The notes beneath the pieces were generated by a model. That model did no database searches. It was not told where the DNA came from and saw nothing but the letters and a program-made list of their open reading frames with translations. From JBCFAY01 sp038562375 (GTDB lineage Bacteria > Bacillota > Clostridia > Christensenellales > CAG-138): DNA of 50,912 bases. The stretch lies in contig JBCFAY010000024.1 in NCBI GenBank assembly GCA_038562375.1, forward strand, positions 1 through 50,912. Reading direction: 5' to 3'. A program made the position numbers and the translations under genes. Below are positions 32,965 to 43,100 of this stretch, one piece after another (positions within the stretch are counted from its first letter, which is position 1; the number at the start of each line of letters is the position of its first letter).

Positions 32965-33233
32965 TTTCCTCCTTTAGAACGGGATTGCCTCATTAAAAAG
33001 AGGAGAATCGAACCGACGATGAGCACTCCGGTCATGCCGACCGCGCACCAGAGCAGTTCGGAACGCCTGATTAGGATAACGGCGGTAAACGACGCCGCCA
33101 GAACAAGGAACTTTAAGAGCAGCAGCAGCGCCGTTTTGCCCACCGTTCCATTCGTAACGCTTTTCACCATCCGCGTGAGCAAAAAAAGCTCCAGCGCCCC
33201 GCCGATCACCCCAAGAAAAACACCTATCATCAT
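32961..33233 (-). CDS. AtpI-like small membrane protein
   Basis: 90 residues, ~3 hydrophobic segments (about 2-20, 33-55, 62-83) and a basic tail, QSRSKGGK. Its place as first gene of the atp operon, its size and hydrophobicity fit ATP synthase protein I, an assembly factor, but sequence resemblance is weak, so the call rests mainly on position. Two consecutive ATG codons; AAGGAT precedes the first. Confidence 0.7.
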   Translation of the reverse strand: MMIGVFLGVIGGALELFLLTRMVKSVTNGTVGKTALLLLLKFLVLAASFTAVILIRRSELLWCAVGMTGVLIVGSILLFLMRQSRSKGGK

Positions 33234-33266
33234 GCATCATCCTTGTGCATTATCCTATGAGAATTC

Positions 33267-33294
33267 AGTATACTCCCTTTATATGAAAAAGCAA
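33267..33294 (-). promoter_or_regulatory. Promoter of the ATP synthase operon
   Basis: On minus: TTGCTT (33289-33294), 16-bp spacer, TATACT (33267-33272), about 34 bp before the first start codon. Confidence 0.65.
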
Positions 33295-33479
33295 GTATAC
33301 GCGGATATCAAAATCCCGGCCGTATCAAGGCGCGCGCATAACAGCCGATGATATTGCTCTTTCACTATAAATCGAACGATTCCTGTTTTTCTTCAGCGTT
33401 ATGAAAAAAATATCTTCCGGGAGGGGCCCGCGGATATCCCGCTCAAAACGGGACAGATTAAGGGCATATGGAGGATACT

Positions 33480-34919
33480 ATGCAATCGATTTGGAGTCAG
33501 ACGGCCGAAGCTGTGCCGCGCGAACAGCTTCAAAGCGACATCCGCGCGGATGTCGCCGTGATCGGGGCGGGAATGGCCGGCATTTTGATCGGATACCTGC
33601 TCAAGTCCCAGGGGCTCGACGTCGTCGTGCTCGAGGCCGACGCCGTGGGCGGCGGGCAGACAAAAAACACGACGGCGAAAATCACCGCGCAGCACGACGC
33701 ACGCTATGCCAAGATGATCGAGCAGTTCGGCCGCGACGGCGCCCACGCCTACGTGCTGATGAACCGGTCCGCAATCGATCGGTTCGAGGAGATCATCGGG
33801 CGCGAGGGCATCGACTGCAATTTTACAAAATGCCCTTCCTATCTATATACCACGCGCGACCCGGAGGCGCTCCGGGAAGAAGCGGAGGCCCTCGAAAGCC
33901 TCGGCCAGCCCGTACGCTTCACCACCGACACCGCCCTCCCCTTCGAGGTCACGGGCGCCGTCCGCATGGAAGACCAGGCGAGGTTCCATCCCCTGCGCTT
34001 CCTCTACGCGCTTTCACAGAAGCTGCGCGTCTATGAAAAAAGCCGCGTCACGCAGGTGGATGGGCAGTCGCTAAGGGTAAACGGGCAGACCGTGAGCGCG
34101 AACCATATCGTGTTCGCCACGCATTTCCCGTTCATCAACGTGCCGGGCTACTATTTCCTCAGGATGCATCAGGAGCGCTCGTATGTGCTCGCGCTCAGGC
34201 ATGCGGGCGAGCTCGACGGCATGTACCTCGGCGTCGACGAGGACGGGATCTCCCTAAGGAGCGAAGGCGACCTGATCCTCTTCGGCGGGGAAGGGCACCG
34301 GACCGGCGAAAATTCCAAGGGCGGCCGGTACGAAGCGCTCGAGCGCACGGCCAAATCGATCTTCCCCAAGAGCAGGCAGGTCGCGCAATGGTCCGCGCAG
34401 GACTGCGTCACGCTCGACGGCGTCCCCTTCATCGGAAGGTTCTCCGCCGACACGCCCCACTGGTATGTCGCGACCGGCTTCATGAAATGGGGCATGACGA
34501 CCTCTATGGTCGCGGCCAACATCATCACCGATATCATCCTCAAGAAGGACAATCCCTTCGCCGAGGTGTTTTCGCCCCAGCGCAGCACGCCGCTGGCGAG
34601 CGCTGCCTCGCTTTTGAACCTGGGGGTCCAGGCGGTCAAGGGCCTCGCGCGGCAGAACCTTGTGCTCCCCTCGGGCACGCTCGAAAACCTGCCCCTCGGC
34701 CACGGCGGCATCGTCAGCGCGGACGGGGAAAAAGCAGGCGTATACAAGGACCAGTTTGGGCAGACGTTCGCTGTGCACGCCCGCTGCCCCCATGTCGGCT
34801 GCCAGACCGAATGGAACCCGGACGAGAAAAGCTGGGACTGCCCCTGCCACGGCTCGCGTTTCGACCATACGGGCAAGCTGATCGACGGCCCGGCGCAGAC
34901 CGATCTGATTCCGCTGTGA
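33480..34919 (+). CDS. FAD-dependent oxidoreductase with C-terminal Rieske [2Fe-2S] domain
   Basis: 479 residues. N-terminal DAO-type FAD domain with VAVIGAGMAGILIGYLL and the following Glu (VLEADAVGGGQT); C-terminal Rieske domain (about 395-479) with ligands in CPHVGC and CPCHGSRF. The architecture matches Bacillus subtilis YhfW-like proteins. I chose the ATG at 33480 because GGAGG (33470-33474) lies just before it; the upstream ATG at 33468 overlaps that site. The substrate is unknown, probably an amine or amino acid by family. No signal peptide. It stands alone. Confidence 0.9.
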   Translation: MQSIWSQTAEAVPREQLQSDIRADVAVIGAGMAGILIGYLLKSQGLDVVVLEADAVGGGQTKNTTAKITAQHDARYAKMIEQFGRDGAHAYVLMNRSAIDRFEEIIGREGIDCNFTKCPSYLYTTRDPEALREEAEALESLGQPVRFTTDTALPFEVTGAVRMEDQARFHPLRFLYALSQKLRVYEKSRVTQVDGQSLRVNGQTVSANHIVFATHFPFINVPGYYFLRMHQERSYVLALRHAGELDGMYLGVDEDGISLRSEGDLILFGGEGHRTGENSKGGRYEALERTAKSIFPKSRQVAQWSAQDCVTLDGVPFIGRFSADTPHWYVATGFMKWGMTTSMVAANIITDIILKKDNPFAEVFSPQRSTPLASAASLLNLGVQAVKGLARQNLVLPSGTLENLPLGHGGIVSADGEKAGVYKDQFGQTFAVHARCPHVGCQTEWNPDEKSWDCPCHGSRFDHTGKLIDGPAQTDLIPL

Positions 34920-35259
34920 TGCCATAGAATAGCTGTAGGGTTTCCCTCGCGCAAGGGACCGCGCCCGGGGCTTTAAAGCCGCCGCACGCGATGACCAAAG
35001 CACGGGGGATTTTTATTCGGGCTCTCGCGCGGGCCCGCCGTCACGCCCGTGGACGGATAGCATACCATATAGAATATTGAGAAAATATCAACTTTTCATT
35101 GCATCCTGGGGCGGTTTAGGTTACAATATCAACAATCGGTGTGTATTTTTTGCAGGAATCATCATTTTGTTATGCATTGCGCAAAGATATAACCGCTGAT
35201 AATGAATCAAAGGATTCGCCTAGCGAAAACTTTAGAATAAATGCAGAAAGGTGTAGTTT
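34920..35259. other. Intergenic region upstream of PEPCK
   Basis: No gene seen. The left part is GC-rich, the right 170 bp AT-rich. A TTGCGCAA palindrome (35177-35184) sits inside GTTAT...ATAAC, and a small GAATC/GATTC hairpin (35204-35217) follows. AGAAAGGTG is the PEPCK ribosome binding site. No promoter close to consensus is clear. Confidence 0.45.
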
Positions 35260-37053
35260 ATGACGAACAACAAGAAGCTATTGGATTGGGTCGCGGAGTG
35301 CGTTAAGCTCTGCAAGCCCGAAAACGTCTACTGGTGCGACGGCTCGCAGGAGGAATACGACCGCCTGCTCAAAGAAATGGTGGACAGCGGCATGGCGACG
35401 CCTTTGGACCCGGAAAAGCGCCCGGGCTGTGTTCTCTTCCGCAGCGATCCTTCCGACGTGGCGCGCGTGGAAAACCGCACGTACATCGCCTCCCGCACCG
35501 AGGAAGACGCCGGCCCCACCAACAACTGGATCGATCCCGTTGAGCTCAAAAAGACAATGAGCTCTCTGTACGACGGCTGCATGAAGGGCCGCACGATGTA
35601 CGTGATCCCGTATTCCATGGGCCCGATCGGCTCCCCCATCTCCAAGATCGGCGTCGAGCTGACCGACAGCGCCTACGTTGTTACGAACATGCGCATCATG
35701 ACGCGCATCGGCGCGAAAGTTCTTGAGACGCTGGGCGAAAACGGCGAGTTCGTGCCGTGCCTGCACTCCGTCGGCGCGCCGCTCGAACCGGGTCAAAAGG
35801 ATTCCTCCTGGCCCTGCGCGCCCATCGAGCAGAAATACATCAGCCACTTCCCCGAAGAGCGCCTGATCTGGTCCTACGGCTCCGGTTACGGCGGAAACGC
35901 CCTGCTCGGCAAAAAGTGCTTCGCGCTTCGCATCGCGTCCGTTCAGGCGCGCGACGAGGGCTGGCTGGCCGAGCACATGCTGATCCTTCGCATCACCGAC
36001 CCGAAGGGCAATGTAAAATACATCACCGGCGCTTTCCCGAGCGCCTGCGGAAAGACCAACCTCGCCATGCTCATCCCGACCATCCCCGGCTGGAAGGTTG
36101 AGACCATCGGCGACGATATCGCCTGGATGAAGTTCGGCGCGGACGGCCGCCTGTACGCGATCAACCCCGAAGCGGGCTTCTTCGGCGTCGCGCCCGGCAC
36201 GAGCGAGCATTCCAACCCCAACGCGATGCACTCGATCCAGAAGAACACCATCTTCACCAACGTCGCCCTCACCGACGACAAGGACGTGTGGTGGGAAGGC
36301 ATCGGCTACGACGCTCCCGGCCATCTGATCGACTGGAAGGGCAGGGATTGGGAGCCCGGTTCCAAGGAGAACGCAGCGCATCCGAACGCGCGCTTTACCG
36401 CCCCCGCGAGCCAGTGCCCGGTGATCGCGCCCGAATGGGAAGATCCCAAGGGGGTACCCATCTCCGCGATCCTCGTCGGCGGACGCCGCCCGAGCACCAT
36501 CCCGCTCGTGCACGAGAGCTTCGATTGGAACCACGGCGTGTTCCTCGGCTCCATCATGGGCTCCGAGATCACCGCGGCCGCGATCTCCGACCAGATCGGC
36601 CAGGTTCGCCGCGACCCGTTCGCGATGCTCCCGTTCATCGGATACAACGTCTGCGATTATCTGCAGCATTGGCTCGACATCGGCGCGAAGGGCGACGAGA
36701 GCAAGCTTCCCAAGCTCTTCTACGTCAACTGGTTCCGCAAGGACGAAAACGGCAAGTTCATCTGGCCGGGCTACGGCGAGAACAGCCGCGTGCTCAAGTG
36801 GGTATTCGAGCGCGTAAACGGCGCCGGCAAGGCGCAAAAGACCGCGATCGGCTATATGCCCACCCCGGACGCGCTCGACACAGCGGGCCTCAATATCACC
36901 CCGGCTCAGGTCGAAACGCTGCTGTCGGTGAACAAGGAAGAATGGAAGAAGGAAGTCGCCTCCATCCGGGCGCACTACGAGACGTACGGCAAGAAGCTCC
37001 CCGCGGAGCTTAGCAAGCAGCTCGAAGCGCTCGAAAGCCGCCTCGGCCTGTAA
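35260..37053 (+). CDS. pckG: Phosphoenolpyruvate carboxykinase (GTP)
   Basis: 597 residues, the GTP-dependent family (ATP-dependent PckA is shorter and unrelated in these motifs). The P-loop with active-site Cys is FPSACGKTNLAM (about 262-273); the metal-binding acids lie in IGDDIAWMKF; GGRRPSTIPLVHESFDW and FGVAPGTSEHSNPNAM are family blocks. It interconverts oxaloacetate and PEP with GTP/GDP; in anaerobes often run toward oxaloacetate to save energy. Codon use and GC are as in neighbours. Two hairpins end the gene. Confidence 0.96.
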   Translation: MTNNKKLLDWVAECVKLCKPENVYWCDGSQEEYDRLLKEMVDSGMATPLDPEKRPGCVLFRSDPSDVARVENRTYIASRTEEDAGPTNNWIDPVELKKTMSSLYDGCMKGRTMYVIPYSMGPIGSPISKIGVELTDSAYVVTNMRIMTRIGAKVLETLGENGEFVPCLHSVGAPLEPGQKDSSWPCAPIEQKYISHFPEERLIWSYGSGYGGNALLGKKCFALRIASVQARDEGWLAEHMLILRITDPKGNVKYITGAFPSACGKTNLAMLIPTIPGWKVETIGDDIAWMKFGADGRLYAINPEAGFFGVAPGTSEHSNPNAMHSIQKNTIFTNVALTDDKDVWWEGIGYDAPGHLIDWKGRDWEPGSKENAAHPNARFTAPASQCPVIAPEWEDPKGVPISAILVGGRRPSTIPLVHESFDWNHGVFLGSIMGSEITAAAISDQIGQVRRDPFAMLPFIGYNVCDYLQHWLDIGAKGDESKLPKLFYVNWFRKDENGKFIWPGYGENSRVLKWVFERVNGAGKAQKTAIGYMPTPDALDTAGLNITPAQVETLLSVNKEEWKKEVASIRAHYETYGKKLPAELSKQLEALESRLGL

Positions 37054-37066
37054 AAAAACGAACAAC

Positions 37067-37094
37067 GAAGGCCGCATGAAATCATGCGGCCTTC
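37067..37094. terminator. Hairpin after PEPCK
   Basis: Perfect 12-bp stem (37067-37078 with 37083-37094) with an AAAT loop, 13 bp past the stop codon. Confidence 0.65.
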
Positions 37095-37101
37095 AGGCTG
37101 T

Positions 37102-37143
37102 AAAAGGGGCTGTCGCGCGGTATACGGTACGACAGCCCCTTTT
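37102..37143. terminator. Bidirectional intrinsic terminator
   Basis: Perfect 14-bp stem (37102-37115 with 37130-37143) with A-tract and T-tract at its base, serving both PEPCK (plus) and the secreted protein gene (minus). Confidence 0.8.
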
Positions 37144-37154
37144 ATATGAAGCGC

Positions 37155-37988
37155 TTATGCCGCATCCTGGGCGGCTTTCATCACGGAAGCAGGTATTTTG
37201 AACGGCTTCACCTTGTTGATATTGCTCATATCCACCGTTATGAAATACCGATCCACCTTCATGCCCGATGTTTCCTCCGCCAGAGTGCCGATTTTTTCAA
37301 ATACGGTATTCATCAGTTCGGACATGTCGATTTCTATGCGGACAAACTGGCGCGTGCTCTGCTGAATATACAGCGTCACAGGCACGTCGTCCATACTGCT
37401 CAAAATCGCATCAAGGTATTGCGTACCAATCGCATCGAGTATATCGCCCGTCATCGAGCTTTCAACCTGATCCCGCACGGCCGTTGCATCCAGCCGGGCG
37501 GTCAGCACATAGACATGCTTGCCGTTGATCTTATCCTTGCCGAAATACTTTAATTCTTTATAGCTGTCGAGATATTGCTCAGACAACGCGGCGGCGGTCG
37601 ATTGCGCAAGCGCGTCCTCCGTCATGGGCAGGGCCGCCCTGCTTACAGCTTTACCCATGACCGTATAGATCGCAAGCTCATTTTCTTCGAGCTGCGCATA
37701 AATCTCTGATTTTTGCCTCTCGTTGTCCACAGTGACGGTGTTCTTCATTTTCAGCAGAAGCGGGTCGCGCACAAATTTGATGTCGGAGACGATTCTTATC
37801 GCCAGTTTTTCATCCTGCACGCTCATGTTCAAATCCACGGTTGATTTCGCTGTAAACCCGGTCGCAGTCTCCATTTTCTCCGTCGCCGATTGCAGCAACT
37901 CGTTTACGGTCAATGCCTGCGCCGTACCCGCGAACAGAATGAAAAACGCCAGCAATGCGGCCGTAAACGCTATACACCGTTTTCTCAT
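37155..37988 (-). CDS. Secreted protein, DUF6612/LppX-like fold
   Basis: 277 residues from the ATG at 37988 (AGGGGGG upstream). Signal peptide MRKRCIAFTAALLAFFILFAGTAQA with a likely signal-peptidase I cut after AQA; no lipobox Cys. The mature protein begins LTVNELLQSATEKMETATGFTAKSTVDLNM, a helix then repeated antiparallel beta strands, which resembles DUF6612/LprG-LppX-type lipid- or ligand-binding folds. No catalytic motif; ligand unknown. The upstream TTG at 38012 is excluded because the promoter at 38014-38042 would start transcription downstream of it. Confidence 0.8.
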   Translation of the reverse strand: MRKRCIAFTAALLAFFILFAGTAQALTVNELLQSATEKMETATGFTAKSTVDLNMSVQDEKLAIRIVSDIKFVRDPLLLKMKNTVTVDNERQKSEIYAQLEENELAIYTVMGKAVSRAALPMTEDALAQSTAAALSEQYLDSYKELKYFGKDKINGKHVYVLTARLDATAVRDQVESSMTGDILDAIGTQYLDAILSSMDDVPVTLYIQQSTRQFVRIEIDMSELMNTVFEKIGTLAEETSGMKVDRYFITVDMSNINKVKPFKIPASVMKAAQDAA

Positions 37989-38013
37989 GTTCTCGACCCC
38001 CCTGTTTTCCAAC

Positions 38014-38042
38014 AGTATACATGTTTGTTGCTTTTATATCAA
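38014..38042 (-). promoter_or_regulatory. Strong sigma-A promoter of the secreted protein gene
   Basis: On minus: TTGATA (38037-38042), 17-bp spacer, TATACT (38014-38019); start codon 26 bp downstream of the -10. One of the best consensus matches in the window. Confidence 0.8.
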
Positions 38043-38101
38043 CCGGCTTCCATTTATTCAATAATTTTCCGCACATCCCAATACGATACCGTTCGCTCGA
38101 T

Positions 38102-38138
38102 AACAATGATCCCCCGGCAAAGCCGGGGGATCATTGTT
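38102..38138. terminator. Strong hairpin terminator after the cupin gene
   Basis: Perfect 17-bp stem (38102-38118 with 38122-38138) with a 3-nt AAA loop, 15 bp past the minus-strand cupin stop. The lower stem ends in AATGATTG-like A/T-rich pairs. Confidence 0.75.
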
Positions 38139-38153
38139 GTTTCAAAAAATGCC

Positions 38154-38495
38154 CTACTCCTTCGGGAACACCACCAGAAGCAGCATCTTGAACGCCTCCG
38201 GCGCGAACACCGCGTGCGGCTTCTTGGCGGGCATGATGAGCGTCTCCCCGGCGCCGACCGAATGCTTCTTCCCGTCGACGGTGAATTCGCCCCTGCCCTC
38301 GAGCACGGTCACCATCGCGTCGCCGCTCGAGTCGTGCTCCCCGATCTCCTCGCCCGCATCGAACGCGAAGAGCGTGACGCTCACCGCCTTGTTCTGCGCG
38401 AGCGTGCGGCTGACCACCTGGCCCGGAGCCACCTGCACAAGGCCCGCGATCGGCTGCACCTCTTCGTGCGCGATGTTTTTGATGTATTGCGGCAT
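38154..38495 (-). CDS. Single-domain cupin protein
   Basis: 113 residues from the ATG at 38495 (AAAGGAGAG upstream; longer frames have none). One RmlC-like cupin barrel with motif 1 around GEEIGEHDSSGDAMVTVLEG and motif 2 around SVGAGETLIMPAKKPHAV. The metal-ligand pattern is partly kept (His in EHDSS, His in KKPHAV). Proteins of this type are often described as sensors or small metal-binding proteins in anaerobes; no specific function can be assigned. Monocistronic. Confidence 0.88.
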   Translation of the reverse strand: MPQYIKNIAHEEVQPIAGLVQVAPGQVVSRTLAQNKAVSVTLFAFDAGEEIGEHDSSGDAMVTVLEGRGEFTVDGKKHSVGAGETLIMPAKKPHAVFAPEAFKMLLLVVFPKE

Positions 38496-38697
38496 AATGA
38501 TCTCTCCTTTAAGAATGATTCGGCGTTTGGGGATCGTCCCCGCTCCTTCTACACAGATTATAGTATGCCCGGAGGAGGCAGGCTGTTGTATTTCCAACAT
38601 TTTCAAATTGTCTTCGCATTTTCCCTATTGTTTTTATCGAATTTGGTTTAATATGGAACCAAGAATACCGTCACCGGAGATCAGAAAGGAGTACCCC

Positions 38698-39978
38698 ATG
38701 TTTTCCATCACCGAAATAAAAGCAAGAGAAATCCTGGATTCAAGAGGCAACCCCACCGTCGAGGTCGACGTTGAGCTAAGCGGCGGCGCGACGGGCAGGG
38801 CGGCCGTGCCCTCGGGCGCATCCACCGGTTCCTTCGAGGCGGTGGAGCTTCGGGACGGCAATAAGAAGCGCTATTTCGGCAAGGGCGTCACCAAGGCCGT
38901 CGCCAACGTCAACGGCGTCATCGCCAAAGAGCTGCTCGGGCGCGATGCGCGCGACCAGGTCGCCGTCGACCGCGCGCTCATCGAGCTCGACGGCACGGCC
39001 AACAAGGGCAAGCTCGGCGCGAACGCGATCCTCGGCGTATCGCTCGCCGTCGCCAAGGCCGCGGCGCAGCAGTCCGGCATTCCCCTGTACCGCTACATCG
39101 GCGGCAGCAACGCAAAGCAGTTGCCCATGCCGATGATGAACATCCTAAACGGCGGCAAGCACGCGGACAACAGCGTCAACATCCAGGAATTCATGATCAT
39201 GCCCGTGAGCGCAACGAACTTCCGCGAGGCGCTCAGGATGTGCGCGGAGGTGTTCCACACGCTCAAGAAGGTGCTCTCGGGCAAGGGCTACGCCACTTCC
39301 GTGGGCGACGAGGGCGGGTTCGCGCCGAACCTGAAATCGGACGAGGAGGCCGTCGAGCTGATCCTCGAGGCCGTATCCGAGGCGGGCTACCAGCCCGGCG
39401 AGGACTTCAGGATCGCGATCGACGCCGCCGCGACCGAGATGTACCAGGAGGATGGAAGCTACCTGTTCTGGAAGTCCGGCATCCGCAAGAGCAAGGAGGA
39501 GATGATCGGCTTCTGGGCTGCACTCGCCGAAAAATACCCGATCGCCTCCCTCGAGGACGGCGTCTCCGAAGAGGACTGGGAGGGCTGGAAGATGCTCACC
39601 GACCGCCTCGGGGATAAGATCCAGCTCGTGGGCGACGATTTGTTCGTCACCAACACCGAGCGCCTCGAAAAGGGCATATCGCTCGGCGTAGCCAACAGCA
39701 TCCTCATAAAGGTCAATCAGATCGGCACGCTGACCGAAACGCTGGACGCGATCAGCATGGCGCACCGCGCGGGATACACGAGCGTCATCAGCCACCGCTC
39801 CGGCGAGACCGAGGACGCCACGATCGCGGACATCGCGGTCGCCGTCAACGCCGGGCAGATCAAGACCGGCGCTCCCTCGCGCACCGACCGCGTCGCAAAA
39901 TACAACCAGCTCCTTCGCATCGAGGAGGAGCTGGGCGATTGCGCGATCTGCCACGGAGGCGTGTTTCCGGGGCGGTAA
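38698..39978 (+). CDS. eno: Enolase (phosphopyruvate hydratase)
   Basis: 426 residues, normal length, with AGAAAGGAG before ATG. It keeps the N-terminal loop SGASTGSFEAVELRDG, catalytic Glu in GDEGGFAPNL, the Mg2+ ligands (IDAAATEMY, SLEDGVSEEDW, VGDDLFVTN), catalytic Lys in ILIKVNQIG and SHRSGETED. It catalyses 2-phosphoglycerate to PEP in glycolysis, with PEPCK nearby but not in the same transcript. Some long in-frame sequence upstream (from 38134) is not part of the gene. Confidence 0.96.
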   Translation: MFSITEIKAREILDSRGNPTVEVDVELSGGATGRAAVPSGASTGSFEAVELRDGNKKRYFGKGVTKAVANVNGVIAKELLGRDARDQVAVDRALIELDGTANKGKLGANAILGVSLAVAKAAAQQSGIPLYRYIGGSNAKQLPMPMMNILNGGKHADNSVNIQEFMIMPVSATNFREALRMCAEVFHTLKKVLSGKGYATSVGDEGGFAPNLKSDEEAVELILEAVSEAGYQPGEDFRIAIDAAATEMYQEDGSYLFWKSGIRKSKEEMIGFWAALAEKYPIASLEDGVSEEDWEGWKMLTDRLGDKIQLVGDDLFVTNTERLEKGISLGVANSILIKVNQIGTLTETLDAISMAHRAGYTSVISHRSGETEDATIADIAVAVNAGQIKTGAPSRTDRVAKYNQLLRIEEELGDCAICHGGVFPGR

Positions 39979-39995
39979 TCCCCAAGCAAAAGAAA

Positions 39996-40038
39996 GCGGG
40001 CGGCGCTTATAGCGCCGCCCGCTTATAGCGCCGCCCGC
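39996..40038. terminator. Terminator with a duplicated 3' arm, between eno and purL
   Basis: 5' arm 39996-40007; exact 3' arm 40011-40022; the same arm with its flank is repeated at 40027-40038, followed by CTTTTCTT. The distal copy next to the T-run would serve the plus strand (eno). It also closes the convergent purine operon. Confidence 0.75.
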
Positions 40039-40199
40039 CTTTTCTTGATTTCGAATCTTAAAACGCTTATGGTATCCCGGCGGCGAATCGCGCCGTATTC
40101 CGCCCGGCAAGGCTTCATCGCCGGGCCGCCGATAAAGCATCGTCCTCGCCGCTGGAACGCCTTAGGTTTCATGTGTTCGGGCGGCCCGCCGCTAATTGA

Positions 40200-43100
40200 T
40201 CAAAGCTTAAAATAATCCACCGCGCCCTCGAACATCGGCATCGACTGATCGCCCGGAACGTTCTTGTACAGGCCTTTGCCCGTGCGCTCGCTGTGCGCCA
40301 TCTTCCCGAATATCCTGCCGTCCGGCGAGGTGATCCCCTCCACCGCCGCGACCGAGCCGTTCGGGTTGACGTCGACGGACATGTCGACCGTCCCTTTCGC
40401 GTCGCAGTACTGCGTCGCGATCCGGCCGCTGCGCGCGAGGCCCTTCAGAAGCGCGTCGGGACAGACGAACCGCCCCTCTCCGTGCGAGACGGGCGCGAGA
40501 TGGATATCCCCGACCCGCGCGTGCATCAGCCACGGGGATCCGTTGGAGATCACGCGCGTGTACACAAGCCTTGACTGATGGCGGCCGATGGTGTTGTAGG
40601 TCAGCGTCGGGCAATTTTCGTCCATTTCCCGGATGCGTCCGAACGGCAGGAGCCCGAGCTTTACGAGCGCCTGAAAGCCGTTGCAGATGCCGCCGATCAG
40701 GCCGTCCCTCTCGTCGAGCAGCTGGGAAAGCCCGTCGCCGATGCGGGGATTGCGCAGGAACGCCGTAATGAATTTGCCCGAGCCGTCCGGCTCGTCGCCC
40801 GCGGAGAACCCGCCGGGCAGGAACAGGATCTGGCTTTGATCGAGCGCTGTGAGGAACGCGTCGACCGAATCCGAGATGTCCTTCGCCGAGAGGTTCCTCA
40901 GCACCAGTATCCTTGCTATTGCGCCGTCGCGCTCGAAGGCGCGCGCGGTATCGTATTCGCAGTTCGTGCCCGGGAACACCGGGATCAGCACGCGGGGCCG
41001 GGCGATCGGGCTGCCCCTTCGGCATGTCCTCTGCGCTTTGGCGATGGGCATATCCGGCAGCAGAAGCGTCTTCTGCTCTTCTGCGCAGGAAGGATAGACC
41101 GCCTCAAGCGCGCGCTCGTACGCGTCCTCGATTTCGTCCAGCTCGATCACCTCGCCGAGGCCCGTCCACGCGTAGCGCGCGCTCGTATACCCAAGCGTCC
41201 GGCCGATCGGCTCGCCCGCTGCAAGCTCCAGCACGAAGCTGCCGATGCCGGGCGAGAACAGCCCCTGTGCGTCGATGTCCGCCTCGAAGTCCACGCCGAT
41301 GCGGTTGCCGAGGCCCATGCGCAGCAGCGCGTGCGCGACGCCGCGCGCCCCGACCGCCTGCGCGGCGAGTATGCGCCCGTTTCGGACGAGCGCGTGGACG
41401 CGCTCCAAAAGCGCGCGCATGCTTTGGGCATCGGGAAGGCCGTCGGCCGTCTTTTCAGGGCAAAGCAATACGACGCGGGAACCCGTACGCTTGAACTCCG
41501 GCGAGATCACGTCCTTTTCGCTCAATACGCCCACGGCGAACGACAGGAGCGTAGGCGGCACGTCGAGGTTTTCAAAGCTGCCGCTCATCGAATCCTTGCC
41601 GCCGATCGCCGCGACGCCGAGGTCCATCTGCGCGCAGAGCGCGCCCAGGAGCGCGCAAAGCGGCACGCCCCACCGTTCGGGCACATTGCCCACTCGGGCG
41701 AAATATTCCTGGAACGAAAGATAGCATTTTTTATAGTCTACGCCCGTGGCGGCAAGCTTTGCCAAAGACTCCGCCACCGCGAGATACGCGCCCGAATACG
41801 CGTCCGCCTCACTTAGATACGGGTCGTATCCGTACGCCATGGCCGAGCAGGTCGTCGTATCCGCCCCGAGCACGGGAAGCTTCGCTACCATCGCCTGCGC
41901 CGGGGTACGCCGGCGCGCCCCGCCGAACGGCATGAGCACCGAGCCGCCGCCGATCGTGGAGTCGAAGCGCTCCGAGAGGGCGCGCTTCGAGCAGGCGTTC
42001 AGATCCTGCGCGAGCGCCAGGAGGCGCGCGCCGACCCCGCCCGCATCCGCCTGCCGTTTTGCGGCCCGCGGCGCTACAATATGCGCCGACGCGTGCTTTT
42101 GCGCGCCGTTGGTGTTTAAGAATTCCCTGGACAGGTCGACGATCTCCTGTCCCGCAAAGCGCATCTTTAGCCTCTGCTCTTCCACGACGCGCGCGATCGA
42201 TGTCGCCTCGAGATTTTCCTCCCGCGCGAGCGCGATGAATTTCTCCACATCTTTTTCGTCGAGCACGACGGCCATGCGCTCCTGCGATTCGCTGATCGCG
42301 AGCTCCGTGCCCGAAAGTCCCTCGTATTTCTTTGGGATGGCGTCGAGGTCGATCGTAAGGCTGCCCGCCAGCTCGCCCACGGCGACCGCCACGCCGCCCG
42401 CTCCGAAGTCGTTGCAGCGCTTGATCAGGCGCGCCGCTTCGGGGTTGCGGAACAGCCTCTGGAGCTTTCGCTCCTCCGGCGCGTTGCCCTTTTGCACCTC
42501 GGCCCCGCAGCTTTCGAGCGAGTCCGCGCAGTGCGATTTTGAGGAGCCGGTCGCACCGCCGCAGCCGTCCCGCCCTGTGCGCCCGCCCAGAAGCACGATC
42601 GCGTCGCCCGGAGCCGGTTCCTCGCGCCTTACGTTCTTCTTCGGCGCCGCGCCCACGACCGCGCCGACCTCCATATGCTTTGCGGCGTAGCCGGGATGAT
42701 AGATCTCGTCGACCAGCCCCGTCGCAAGCCCGATCTGGTTGCCGTAGGAGCTGTAGCCCGCCGCCGCCGCGGTGACGATCCTTCGCTGCGGGAGCTTGCC
42801 AGGCAAGGTTTTTTCGACCGGGGCCAGCGGGTCCGCCGCGCCCGTGACGCGCATCGCCTGATACACGTAAGCGCGCCCCGAAAGCGGGTCGCGGATCGCG
42901 CCGCCGATGCAGGTGGCCGCGCCGCCGAACGGCTCGATCTCGGTCGGATGGTTGTGCGTCTCGTTCTTAAAGAGCAGCAGATAGTCTTCCTCCCGGCCGT
43001 CCACGTCCGCCTTGACGTTCACGGTGCAGGCGTTGATCTCCTCCGACTCGTCGACGCCCGTGAGCAGTCCGCGCTTCTTGAGCGCCTTGGCCGCGATGGT

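Noticed and set aside
35278..37077. A 599-codon open frame antisense to PEPCK, and similar long antisense frames over atpD, eno, purL, nupO and etfA
   Set aside because: They mirror GC-rich codon positions of well-supported genes, lack ribosome binding sites and show no recognisable protein motifs.
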